A stretch of DNA of 33,467 nucleotides from Streptomyces sp. ISL-66 (GCF_018614135.1 NZ_JAGGOW010000087.1:1-33467), one strand, 5' to 3'; shown: positions 23,525 to 31,329, counted from the first letter of the stretch. The notes: a model not told the origin generated them from the sequence alone. Numbers and translations are program-made.

Positions 23525-24379
23525 ATGACCGCCACGGTCTCCTTCACGATCGATTCGCCGCTGGGCCCCCGCACCGCCACCGCCGCGTACGAACGCAAGG
23601 GCGCGGGCGAACCGCTCCTCCTGCTCCACGGCATCGGCCACCACCTCCAGGCCTGGCACCCGGTGACTGACATCCTGGCCGCCGAGCACGACGTGATCGC
23701 CGTCGATCTGCCCGGCTTCGGCGTCTCGGAGCCGCTGCCGCACGGGGTCCCGTACAGCCTCGCGACCGTCGCGGCCGCGCTCGGCGCGCTCACCTCCGCC
23801 CTCGGTGTCGAGCGCCCGCACGTCGCGGGCAACTCCCTGGGCGGGCTGCTCGCCCTCGAGATGGGCCGCGCCGGCCTGACCCGCTCGGTCACCGCGCTCT
23901 CCCCCGCCGGGTTCTGGACGCAGGGCGAGCGCCGCTACGCCTTCGCCGCGCTCCGCGCGATGCGCGCCGGCGCCGCCGCGCTGCCCCGCCCGGCCGTGGA
24001 GCGACTCTCGCGCAGCGCCGTCGGGCGGGCGGCCCTCACCGGAACCATCTACGCGCGCCCCGGCCGCCGTTCCCCCGCCGCCGTGGTCGCCGAGACGCTC
24101 GCCCTGCGCGGGGCCACCGGTTTCGAGGGCACCCTGGCGGCGGGCGGCTCCGTTCGGTTCACCGACGACCTGCCCGGCCTGCCCGTCACCATCGCCTGGG
24201 GCAGCCGCGACCGGCTGCTCCTGCGCCGCCAGGGCGTACGCGCCAAGCAGACCATCCCCGGCGCGCACCTCGTCCGCCTCCCGGACTGCGGCCACGTCCC
24301 GATGAATGACGACCCGGCCCTGGTCGCCCGCGTCATCCTGGACACGGTCCGCTCCGGCCGCCGACCCGTGGCGCCTTGA
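23525..24379 (+). CDS. Alpha/beta-hydrolase fold protein
   Basis: A 284-aa alpha/beta hydrolase. The oxyanion region is LLLLHGIGHHLQAWHPV, the nucleophile elbow is GNSLGG (S104), the acid is D229 (WGSRDRLL), and H257 lies in DCGHVPMND. DLPGFGVSEP (61-70) is the typical strand-4 loop. No signal peptide was found, so it is cytoplasmic or surface-associated. It could be an esterase, lipase or C-C hydrolase; the substrate is not evident. The ATG has GAGGAG directly upstream. A PHO-box-like repeat in its control region and the neighbouring phoD hint at phosphate-starvation expression, which is inference. Confidence 0.9.
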   Translation: MTATVSFTIDSPLGPRTATAAYERKGAGEPLLLLHGIGHHLQAWHPVTDILAAEHDVIAVDLPGFGVSEPLPHGVPYSLATVAAALGALTSALGVERPHVAGNSLGGLLALEMGRAGLTRSVTALSPAGFWTQGERRYAFAALRAMRAGAAALPRPAVERLSRSAVGRAALTGTIYARPGRRSPAAVVAETLALRGATGFEGTLAAGGSVRFTDDLPGLPVTIAWGSRDRLLLRRQGVRAKQTIPGAHLVRLPDCGHVPMNDDPALVARVILDTVRSGRRPVAP

Positions 24380-24399
24380 CCCGCCGGCCCCCCTATCCG

Positions 24400-24485
24400 C
24401 TCACCCCTACCCCCCTACCCCCCTACCTCCTACCCCCCTACCTCCTACGCCCCTACCTCCTACCCGCCTACCTCCTAACCCCTGA
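24400..24485. repeat. C-rich, G-poor tandem repeat (15-bp unit), rut-like
   Basis: Four exact-length 15-bp units lie at 24419-24478 (CCCCCTACCTCCTAC twice, then GCCCCTACCTCCTAC and CCGCCTACCTCCTAA), preceded by partial CCCCCTAC copies. Positions 24400-24448 contain no G on the plus strand. It begins 21 bp after the hydrolase stop. Transcribed, it is a long C-rich, G-free RNA such as Rho prefers. The opposite strand has many G runs. Confidence 0.8.
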
Positions 24486-24515
24486 CCCTTCGGTCCTCTC
24501 CATCCGCTCATCAGT

Positions 24516-24537
24516 GTTCACGCATGGTTCGCGTGGG
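24516..24537. promoter_or_regulatory. PHO-box-like direct repeat upstream of phoD
   Basis: GTTCACGCATG and GTTCGCGTGGG are consecutive 11-bp units matching the PhoP-box pattern, 82 bp before the phoD ATG. phoD genes are established PhoR-PhoP targets in Streptomyces. Confidence 0.55.
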
Positions 24538-24619
24538 CGACGCGGCCGGGCCGGTGTGCGGCCGGTGTACGGCAGCACACTGGGCCGACCCGTCCCCGTC
24601 GGCCTCTGGAGACGCACCG

Positions 24620-26236
24620 ATGGCACCGATTCCGCACACCCGCCGCTCCCTGCTCGGCGGCTCCCTCGCCGTGCCCGTGGGCCTCGCCCTGTCCGGCGGC
24701 CTCTCGGGCGCCCTCACCACCCCGGCCTACGCCGCCTCCGCGCCCGCCACCTCCGCACCCGCCCACGTCCGGTCCGGCCGCCCGAACGCCCTCTGGGGCG
24801 TCCAGTGCGGGGAGATCACCGCCCACTCGGCCACCGTCTGGACGCGCTCCAACCGGCTCGCGCGGATGTACGTGGATACCTCCCCGAGCGAGTCGTTCCG
24901 CTACGCCGTCCGCCGCCACCGCGGCCCGCTGCTGGACCCCGGCACCGACTTCACCGGCACCGCCTCGCTGCGCGAACTCCCGCCCGGCCAACAGGTCCAC
25001 TACCGGGTCGTCCTCGCCGACCCCGACGACCTCCGGCGCACCGGCGAGCCCGTCCGCGGCACCTTCCGCACCACCCCCGCCTCCCGCCGGCGCGACGTGC
25101 GCTTCCTGTGGTCCGGGGACCTCGCCGGTCAGGGCTGGGGCATCAACCCCGGTCTCGGCGGATACCGGGTCTTCGACGAAATGCGGCTGCGCGACCCCGA
25201 CTTCTTCCTCTTCAGCGGGGACACCATCTACGCCGACGGCCCGATCCAGGCCTCCGTACCCCTGCGCGACGGCACCCTCTGGCACAACGTGACGACCGTG
25301 GAGAAGGCCAAGGTCGCCGAGACCCTCGCCGAGTACCGCGGCAATTTCCGCTACAACCTGCTCGACCACAACCTGCGCGCCTTCAACGCCCAGGTCCCGG
25401 TCCTCGCCCAGTGGGACGACCACGAGGTCCGCAACAACTGGTACCCCGGCCAGATCCTCGACGACCGCCGCTACACCGTGAAGGACGTCGACACCCTCGC
25501 CCGCCGGGCCCGCCGGGCCTTCGGCGAGTACTTCCCCGTCACCGACCTGCGCGGCGGCCGCGCCGAGGGCCGTATGTACCGGGTGATGCGCCACGGGCCA
25601 CTGCTGGACGTCTTCGTCCTCGACATGCGCACCCACCGCGACGCCAACTCCCCCGGCCGCCAGAGCGACGACCCCGTCGGCATCCTCGGCCGCGAGCAGC
25701 TCACCTGGCTCAAGCGCGAGCTCTCCCGCTCCCGCGCCACCTGGAAGGTCATCGCCGCAGACATGCCACTGGGCATCGTGGTCGCCGACGGGGCCGCGGA
25801 CTTCGAGGCCGTCGCCCAGGGGGACCCCGGCGCGCCGCTCGGCCGCGAGCTCCAGATCGCCGAACTGCTGCGCCACATCAAGCACCAGCGCATCACCGGC
25901 ACCCTCTGGCTCACCGCCGACGTCCACTACACGGCCGCGAACCACTACGCGCCCGAGCGGGCCGCCTTCACGGACTTCGAACCGTTCTGGGAATTCGTTT
26001 CCGGCCCCGTCGGGGCGGGCGGTTTCCCGGCCGGCCCGCTCGACGCCACCTTCGGCCCGCGGACGGCGTTCGTCCAGTCCGCTCCGTTCACGAACATGTC
26101 CCCGTGCGAGAACCCCCCGTACTACGGAGAGGTGGAGATCGACGGGGACGGCGGCGAGCTCACCGTCCGCTTGCGGCGCCAGGGGGGCGGCGTGCTCTTC
26201 ACCCGTACGCTGTCGCCCGGACGGGTGGGGCAGTAA
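24620..26236 (+). CDS. phoD: Secreted PhoD-family alkaline phosphatase/phosphodiesterase
   Basis: A 538-aa PhoD phosphatase exported by the Tat pathway. The signal peptide has HTRRSLLGG (R8-R9) and is cut near AYA|AS (38/39). The N-terminal PhoD_N domain covers about 55-155. The catalytic metallophosphatase domain follows with FLWSGDLAG (D167), FLFSGDTIYADG (D201, Y204), AQWDDHEVRNNW (D266-N273), VLDMRTHRD and LTADVHYTAANHY (D434, H436), residues that bind Fe/Ca in characterised PhoD. It releases phosphate from extracellular phosphoesters under phosphate limitation. The ATG has GGAGA at 24607-24611. The frame extends upstream to an ATG at 24524 inside the PHO-box region, and that longer start would destroy the signal peptide. 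Confidence 0.95.
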   Translation: MAPIPHTRRSLLGGSLAVPVGLALSGGLSGALTTPAYAASAPATSAPAHVRSGRPNALWGVQCGEITAHSATVWTRSNRLARMYVDTSPSESFRYAVRRHRGPLLDPGTDFTGTASLRELPPGQQVHYRVVLADPDDLRRTGEPVRGTFRTTPASRRRDVRFLWSGDLAGQGWGINPGLGGYRVFDEMRLRDPDFFLFSGDTIYADGPIQASVPLRDGTLWHNVTTVEKAKVAETLAEYRGNFRYNLLDHNLRAFNAQVPVLAQWDDHEVRNNWYPGQILDDRRYTVKDVDTLARRARRAFGEYFPVTDLRGGRAEGRMYRVMRHGPLLDVFVLDMRTHRDANSPGRQSDDPVGILGREQLTWLKRELSRSRATWKVIAADMPLGIVVADGAADFEAVAQGDPGAPLGRELQIAELLRHIKHQRITGTLWLTADVHYTAANHYAPERAAFTDFEPFWEFVSGPVGAGGFPAGPLDATFGPRTAFVQSAPFTNMSPCENPPYYGEVEIDGDGGELTVRLRRQGGGVLFTRTLSPGRVGQ

Positions 26237-26248
26237 CGGATGCGCCCC

Positions 26249-26262
26249 GGCGCTTCGGTGCC
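26249..26262 (+). terminator. Small UUCG hairpin after phoD
   Basis: GGCGC (26249-26253) pairs with GTGCC (26258-26262) with one G-U pair around a TTCG tetraloop, 12 bp after the stop. The stem is short, so it is only a weak terminator candidate. Confidence 0.35.
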
Positions 26263-26352
26263 CGGCCCCCCGGCGCCCAGGAATCTGAAATCAGCCGGAA
26301 AGCGGGGCGAAATCGGCCAGATGGATACTTAACCAGTCGGTCACAGATCGTT

Positions 26353-26362
26353 CGTGATCACG
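26353..26362. promoter_or_regulatory. Palindrome upstream of the ACT-GNAT gene
   Basis: CGTGATCACG is a perfect 10-bp palindrome, flanked by two copies of GTCACAG at 26340-26346 and 26375-26381. A CACAGT hexamer (26377-26382) ends 7 nt before the ATG at 26390, where a -10 would sit for a leaderless transcript. Confidence 0.3.
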
Positions 26363-26389
26363 CAACACCCCTGCGTCACAGTGGCTTGC

Positions 26390-27847
26390 ATGACTGAACG
26401 TGTTGCTGTCCCCGCCCAGCGTTCCCACCGCCACCACTGGCGCCGGGACGTCGTCGAACTCGCCGCCCTCTTCTGCGCCGTAGCGGTCGCCGACGGCATC
26501 GCCAATCTCGTCGTACACGGTCCGCGCGGCCCGATCCTGCTCGTCGCCTCCGCCGTCGCCCTCTTGGTCACGGCGGCGTTCCACACGTGGTGGGCACGGC
26601 GCCACAGCCATGCGCCCCCGCCCACGAGCACGGCGCCCACCGATCCGCGCTCGGCCCCGGTCGCCGACGCCGCTGACGCCGCCGCCGGGACCGCCCCCGG
26701 GGCGGCCGCGGACATCGAGCTCGCCACCACCCTGTGGCGGATGCGCACGACCGTGCGCGACGAGCCCGGCAGCCTCGCCGCGATCTGCACCGCCCTCGCC
26801 CGGAGCGGGGTCGACATCCTGACCCTCCAGACGCACCCGCTCCCCGAGGGGGGCACGGTGGACGAGTTCCTGCTGCGCGCCCCGCAGCAGCTTCCCTCCG
26901 CCGGGATCATCCGGGCCATCGCCGGCGCGGGCGGCCACAGCACCTGGATCGAGCGTGCCGACGCCCACGACCTCGTCGACACCCCGACCCGCGTCCTGGG
27001 CCTGGCCATCCGCACCGCGCTGGACGCCGCCGAGCTGCCGCTCGCCCTGCGCCAGCTGCTCGGCCGCTGCACCATCCACTCGATTCCGGCGACCACCCTC
27101 TCCGGGCGTCCCAACGCCGGCGCGAACGCACCGGTCGAAGGAGTGCTCGAGGCCACCGTCATGAAGCTGCGCGACCCCTCGGGCGGTGCGATCACCATCG
27201 AGCGGCCCCATCTGCCGTTCACTCCGACCGAGTTCGCCCGCGCCCGCGCGCTCGTCGAACTCGACGCCCGGCTCGGGCCGCGCGTCCCGCGCAGCCAGGA
27301 CGTCCTGACCCTGCCCGAGGGCAACGAGATCACCGTCCGCCGCGCCGACGGCTCCGACCTGTCCGCCGCCCGCGCGATGCACGACCGCTGCTCCGAGCGC
27401 ACCCTGTCCCTGCGTTACCACGGCCCCGTCGCCGACGCCGACCGCTACCTCGGTCACCTGCTGAGCCCGCGCTTCGGCCGTACGCTCGCCGCGACCACCG
27501 CCTCCGGCAAGCTCGTCGCCCTCGGCCACCTGCTCTGGGACGGTGACGAGACCGAGGTAGCGCTGCTCATCGAGGACGACTGGCAGCGCCGCGGCATCGG
27601 CACCGAGCTGCTCGGCCGACTGATCGGGATGGCCGTCGAGGCCGGGTGCGACAGCGTGTACGCCGTCACCCAGGCCTCGAACACCGGCATGGTCGCCGCC
27701 ATGCGCGGCCTCGGCCTCCCCCTCGACTACCAGATCGAGGAGGGCACCCTGGTGATCACGGCCCGGCTGGACACGACCCCGGTCATCTCCCGGCTCCCGT
27801 ACGAGCTTCCGGGAGAGTCCCGCGCTCTGCCGCGTACGCAGCACTGA
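26390..27847 (+). CDS. Membrane-anchored ACT-GNAT protein, putative lysine acetyltransferase
   Basis: A 485-aa protein with an unusual domain order. Two hydrophobic helices (about 22-41 and 48-67) follow a His/Arg-rich N-terminus, then a Pro/Ala linker (75-108), an ACT domain (about 117-185, MRTTVRDEPGSLAAICTALARSGVDILTLQ), a linking segment, and a GNAT domain (about 313-460). The GNAT domain has motif A ALLIEDDWQRRGIGTELLGRLIGMAVEAG (R400, G402, G404). ACT-GNAT fusions from actinobacteria (such as MaKat of Micromonospora) are protein lysine acetyltransferases allosterically controlled by amino acids. The start ATG 26390 is preferred over GTG 26354, which lies in a palindrome. No ribosome site was found. 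It overlaps the next, convergent gene by 65 bp. Confidence 0.85.
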   Translation: MTERVAVPAQRSHRHHWRRDVVELAALFCAVAVADGIANLVVHGPRGPILLVASAVALLVTAAFHTWWARRHSHAPPPTSTAPTDPRSAPVADAADAAAGTAPGAAADIELATTLWRMRTTVRDEPGSLAAICTALARSGVDILTLQTHPLPEGGTVDEFLLRAPQQLPSAGIIRAIAGAGGHSTWIERADAHDLVDTPTRVLGLAIRTALDAAELPLALRQLLGRCTIHSIPATTLSGRPNAGANAPVEGVLEATVMKLRDPSGGAITIERPHLPFTPTEFARARALVELDARLGPRVPRSQDVLTLPEGNEITVRRADGSDLSAARAMHDRCSERTLSLRYHGPVADADRYLGHLLSPRFGRTLAATTASGKLVALGHLLWDGDETEVALLIEDDWQRRGIGTELLGRLIGMAVEAGCDSVYAVTQASNTGMVAAMRGLGLPLDYQIEEGTLVITARLDTTPVISRLPYELPGESRALPRTQH

Positions 27848-28976
27848 GCGCCTGGTCCAGATCCGCCCACAGGTCGTCCACGTCCTCCAGCCCGACCGAC
27901 ATGCGCAGCAGCCGGTCGCTGACGCCGGAGGCGTGCCGGTCTCCCTCGGCCACGATGCGGTGGCTGATGGAGGCCGGGTGCTGGATGAGGGTGTCGACGC
28001 TGCCCAGGCTGACCGCCGGCGTGATCAGCCGGACCGAGGCGATCACCTCGTGCGGGTCGCCGGCCGTCTCGAAGGCGACCATGGCTCCGCCGATCCGCGG
28101 GTAGTGCACCCGCAGCACGCGCGGGTCCGCCTCGAGCCTCCGGCTCAGTTCGGCAGCGCTCGCCGAGGCCGCCCGTACCCGGACGGGGAGCGTCGAGAGT
28201 CCCCGTAGCAGCAGGTAGGCGGCCAGCGGGTGGAGCACCCCGCCGGTGGCGAAGCGCACCTGGCGCAGCTGCCGGGCGAATTCCTCGTCGCAGGCCACCA
28301 CCCCGCCGAGGACGTCCCCGTGGCCGCCCAGGTACTTGGTGGCGCTGTGCAGCACGACCCGGGCGCCGCTCTCGGCCGGCCGCTGCAGGACGGGCGTCGC
28401 GAAGGTGTTGTCGACCAGCAGCGGCACTTCCCCGCAGGCGTACGCGGCGGCCCGCAGGTCGATCTCCGCGAGGGTGGGGTTGGCGGGCGACTCGATCATG
28501 ACGAGCCCGGTGTCGGGCCGGATGGCGTCGGCGATGCCCGCCGGATCCACCCAGGTCACGGTGGTTCCCAGCAGGCCGCTGCTCAGCAGGTGGTCGCTGC
28601 ACCCGTAAAGCGGTCGTACGGCGACCACGTGACGCAGGTCCTTCATGCCGCGCACCAGCAGGCAGGCCGACAAGGCGGCCATTCCGCTGGCGAAGGCGAC
28701 GGCGCTCTCGGTGCCTTCGAGCCGGGCCAGGGCCGTCTCGAATCGGGCGGTGGTCGGATTGTCCAGCCGGGAGTAGACCGGCGGGCCCTCGGGCCGGGCT
28801 CCGGTGGTCGCGAAGGCGTCGATGCGGGCGGCCTCCGCCCGGCTGTCGTACGACGGATAGGTCGTCGACAGATCGAGCGGAGGCGCGTGCAGTCCGAGCC
28901 CGGCGAGGTCCTCGCGTCCGGCGTGAACGGCTTCGGTGGCCAGTGACCGTCGTGCGGTCTGGGCGTTCGTCTCCAT
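27783..28976 (-). CDS. Methionine gamma-lyase-like PLP enzyme
   Basis: A 397-aa Cys/Met-metabolism PLP enzyme. Landmarks are Y68 and R70 (PVYSRLDNPT, phosphate contact from the neighbouring subunit), SGM (97-99), Y124 stacking the ring, D189 (LLVDNTFATP), and K214 (LHSATKYLGGHGDVLGG). C126 in PLYGCS corresponds to the active-site Cys116 of methionine gamma-lyase; cystathionine enzymes usually have Gly there. Cleavage of L-methionine to methanethiol, ammonia and 2-oxobutyrate is therefore favoured, though cystathionine gamma-lyase activity cannot be excluded. It is divergent from an Lrp/AsnC regulator, the layout of mdeA-mdeR in Pseudomonas putida. CACAGT lies 7 nt before the ATG, with no ribosome site. 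Confidence 0.88.
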   Translation of the reverse strand: METNAQTARRSLATEAVHAGREDLAGLGLHAPPLDLSTTYPSYDSRAEAARIDAFATTGARPEGPPVYSRLDNPTTARFETALARLEGTESAVAFASGMAALSACLLVRGMKDLRHVVAVRPLYGCSDHLLSSGLLGTTVTWVDPAGIADAIRPDTGLVMIESPANPTLAEIDLRAAAYACGEVPLLVDNTFATPVLQRPAESGARVVLHSATKYLGGHGDVLGGVVACDEEFARQLRQVRFATGGVLHPLAAYLLLRGLSTLPVRVRAASASAAELSRRLEADPRVLRVHYPRIGGAMVAFETAGDPHEVIASVRLITPAVSLGSVDTLIQHPASISHRIVAEGDRHASGVSDRLLRMSVGLEDVDDLWADLDQALSAAYAAERGTLPEARTGAGR

Positions 28977-29024
28977 GGGCCGTACTGTGCGCAGCGCGAC
29001 GGCCGTGGGGTGAAAGCTCCGTGC

Positions 29025-29030
29025 TACGTT
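29025..29030 (+). promoter_or_regulatory. -10 element for a leaderless lrp-type mRNA
   Basis: TACGTT fits TANNNT and ends 6 nt before the ATG at 29037. There is no ribosome site between. The minus-strand CACAGT (28984-28989) for the divergent lyase is about 35 bp away, leaving room for an Lrp site between the two. Confidence 0.45.
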
Positions 29031-29036
29031 CGGCCA

Positions 29037-29519
29037 ATGTCCGAATCCGTCGCACTGGACCCGGTCGACCTGCAGATTCTGCGGCTTCTGCAGAACGACG
29101 CCCGGTCCACCTACCGCGACCTCGCCGCCGAGGTCGGCATCGCGGCGTCGACCTGTCTCGACCGGGTCGCCCGGATGCGCCGGTCGGGAATCATCCTCGG
29201 CAACCGGCTCAGGCTGGATCCGGCCAAGCTGGGGCGGGGCATGGAGGCGCTGCTGCTCATACAGGTGCGCCCGCACCGGCGCGAGCTGATCGGCCCGTTC
29301 GTCGAACGGGTGCGTTCGCTGCCCGCGTCGCGAGCCGTCTTCCACCTGACCGGCCCGGACGACTACCTCGTCCACGTGGCCGTTCCCGATCCCGGTGAGC
29401 TCCAGCGGCTGGTCCTCGACGAGTTCACCTCGCGCCGCGAAGTCGCCCGCGTGGAGACCCGGTTGATCTTCCAGGAATGGGATTGCGGGCCCCTGCTGCC
29501 GCCCCCGTCAGCAGGCTGA
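29037..29519 (+). CDS. Lrp/AsnC-family regulator
   Basis: A 160-aa Lrp/AsnC protein. The N-terminal helix-turn-helix (about 8-60, LDPVDLQILRLLQNDARSTYRDLAAEVGIAASTCLDRVARMRRSGII) is followed by a RAM ligand/oligomerisation domain (about 70-150, LLLIQVRPH, HLTGPDDYLVHVAVPD). It probably senses an amino acid, perhaps methionine, and controls the divergent lyase, as such pairs usually do. The ATG at 29037 is preferred; an in-frame GTG at 29010 would include the candidate -10. The following gene starts 48 bp after the stop. Confidence 0.93.
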   Translation: MSESVALDPVDLQILRLLQNDARSTYRDLAAEVGIAASTCLDRVARMRRSGIILGNRLRLDPAKLGRGMEALLLIQVRPHRRELIGPFVERVRSLPASRAVFHLTGPDDYLVHVAVPDPGELQRLVLDEFTSRREVARVETRLIFQEWDCGPLLPPPSAG

Positions 29520-29567
29520 GGCCATTTGGTGATGACGCGGCCCCGCCTCACGTACGAAGATGTCCGC

Positions 29568-31271
29568 ATGTCAGACAACCTCAACAGTGACGGCGCCGCT
29601 CGGCTGCCCCGCCAGGTCGCCGACGCGTACGTCGACGACCTCATCGCCATCGACCCGATCACGGGTACCTATCTCGGTGTTGCCGCCAGCTCCGGCAAGC
29701 TTCCGGACCTCTCCCCGGCAGGCCGCGCCGCGGCCGCCGAGCTGTCCCGTTCCACCCTCGCGCTGCTCGACGCCGCCGAGCGTCAGCCGGGTGCCGACAG
29801 CGACGTCGAGCGCCGCTGCGCCCGTCTGCTGCGCGAGCGCCTGACCGCCGAGATCGCGGTCCACGAGGCCGACGAGGACCTGCGCGCGGTCAGCAACATC
29901 CACTCCCCGGCTCATTCGGTCCGCGAGATCTTCACCCTGACCCCGGCCGACACCGACGAGGACTGGGCCGCCATCGCGGAGCGGCTGCGCGCCGTTCCCG
30001 CCGCCTACGCGGGTTACCGCGAGTGCCTCACGCTCGGCCTGGACCGCGGCCTGTACGGCGGCCCGCGTCCCACCGCCACCTTCATCGAGCAGCTCACCGG
30101 CTGGGCCGGGGAGAGCGGGGACGGCGAGGCGTTCTTCGCCGAGTTCGCCGCGGGCGGCCCGGACGCGCTGCGTGCCGAGCTCGACGAGGCGGCCGCCGCC
30201 GCGACCGGCGCCGTCGTGGAACTGCGCGACTGGATGCGGGACGTATACGCCCCCGCGATCCAGGGGCAGCCCGACGCGGTGGGCCGCGAGCGCTACGCCC
30301 GCTGGTCGCGCTACTTCAACGGCACGGACCTGGACCTGGACGAGGCGTACGCCTACGGCTGGTCCGAGTACCACCGGCTGCTCGCCGAGATGAAGACGGA
30401 AGCCGCCAAGATCCTCCCCGACGCCGGTCCCTGGGAGGTGCTCAAGTACCTGGACGAGCACGGCACCCACATCGAGGGCGTGGACGAGGTCCAGGCCTGG
30501 CTGCAGGGTCTCATGGACGAGGCCATCGAGAACCTCGACGGCACCCACTTCGAACTCGCCGAGCGGGTCAAGAAGGTGGAGTCGCGGATCGCCCCTCCGG
30601 GCGGCGCGGCGGCCCCGTACTACACGAGCCCGTCCGAGGACTTCTCCCGTCCCGGCCGCACCTGGCTGCCGACGATGGGCCAGACCCGCTTCCCCGTCTA
30701 CGACCTGGTCTCCACCTGGTACCACGAGGGCGTTCCGGGCCACCACCTCCAGCTGGCGCAGTGGACGCACGTCGCGGACCAGCTCTCCCGCTACCAGGCC
30801 AGCGTCGGCCTCGTCAGCGCCAACTGCGAGGGCTGGGCGCTGTACGCGGAGCGGCTCATGGACGAGCTGGGCTACCTCAAGGACGCCGAGCAGCGGCTTG
30901 GTTACCTGGACGCCCAGATGATGCGCGCCGCGCGGGTCATCGTGGACATCGGCATGCACCTGGGCCTGGAGATCCCCGCGGACTCGCCGTTCCACCCGGG
31001 CGAGCGCTGGACGGTGGACCTGGCGCAGGAGTTCTTCGGGCTGCACAGCGGCCGGCCGGGTGACTTCGTGGAGAGCGAGCTGACCCGCTACCTGTCGATG
31101 CCGGGCCAGGCGATCGGCTACAAGCTGGGCGAGCGGGCCTGGCTGCTGGGCCGCGACAACGCGCGCGCCGCGCACGGCGATTCCTTCGATCTGAAGGCGT
31201 GGCACATGGCGGCGCTGTCGCAGGGCTCGCTGGGCCTCGACGACCTGGTGGACGAGCTGTCGAAGCTCTGA
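29568..31271 (+). CDS. DUF885 putative metallopeptidase
   Basis: A 567-aa DUF885 protein. The zinc-type motif WYHEGVPGHHLQ (H386, E387, H392/H393) and the downstream ANCEGWALYAERLMDE (E421) match the gluzincin-like arrangement typical of this family. No signal peptide or membrane helix was seen, so it is probably cytoplasmic. Several relatives are carboxy- or dipeptidases, but the substrate here is unknown. The ATG at 29568 has only a weak GAAGA-type ribosome site. An in-frame GTG at 29529 was not chosen because the extension lacks conserved character. It may share a transcript with the Lrp gene just upstream. Confidence 0.88.
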   Translation: MSDNLNSDGAARLPRQVADAYVDDLIAIDPITGTYLGVAASSGKLPDLSPAGRAAAAELSRSTLALLDAAERQPGADSDVERRCARLLRERLTAEIAVHEADEDLRAVSNIHSPAHSVREIFTLTPADTDEDWAAIAERLRAVPAAYAGYRECLTLGLDRGLYGGPRPTATFIEQLTGWAGESGDGEAFFAEFAAGGPDALRAELDEAAAAATGAVVELRDWMRDVYAPAIQGQPDAVGRERYARWSRYFNGTDLDLDEAYAYGWSEYHRLLAEMKTEAAKILPDAGPWEVLKYLDEHGTHIEGVDEVQAWLQGLMDEAIENLDGTHFELAERVKKVESRIAPPGGAAAPYYTSPSEDFSRPGRTWLPTMGQTRFPVYDLVSTWYHEGVPGHHLQLAQWTHVADQLSRYQASVGLVSANCEGWALYAERLMDELGYLKDAEQRLGYLDAQMMRAARVIVDIGMHLGLEIPADSPFHPGERWTVDLAQEFFGLHSGRPGDFVESELTRYLSMPGQAIGYKLGERAWLLGRDNARAAHGDSFDLKAWHMAALSQGSLGLDDLVDELSKL

Positions 31272-31288
31272 CCGGCGGTCCGTGGGAA

Positions 31289-31329
31289 CTCGGTCCGGCC
31301 GGCTCCGCGCAGGAGCCGGCCGGACCGAG
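31289..31329. terminator. Very strong bidirectional terminator
   Basis: CTCGGTCCGGCCGGCTCC (31289-31306) and GGAGCCGGCCGGACCGAG (31312-31329) form a perfect 18-bp stem with a 5-nt GCGCA loop, between convergent DUF885 and sbcC genes. The inner CCGGCCGGCTCC/GGAGCCGGCCGG is identical to the arms of the terminator at 17159-17200. Confidence 0.9.

Noticed and set aside
24376..24500. Reading frame through the C-rich repeat giving PPYLL repeats
   Set aside because: No ribosome site, it continues out of frame across phoD, and the repeat peptide merely reflects the DNA repeat.
24524..24619. Upstream ATG for phoD adding 32 residues
   Set aside because: It lies inside the PHO-box-like site and would bury the twin-arginine signal peptide.
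29010..29036. Upstream GTG for the Lrp regulator
   Set aside because: It would place the candidate -10 inside the coding region and adds residues not typical of the family.
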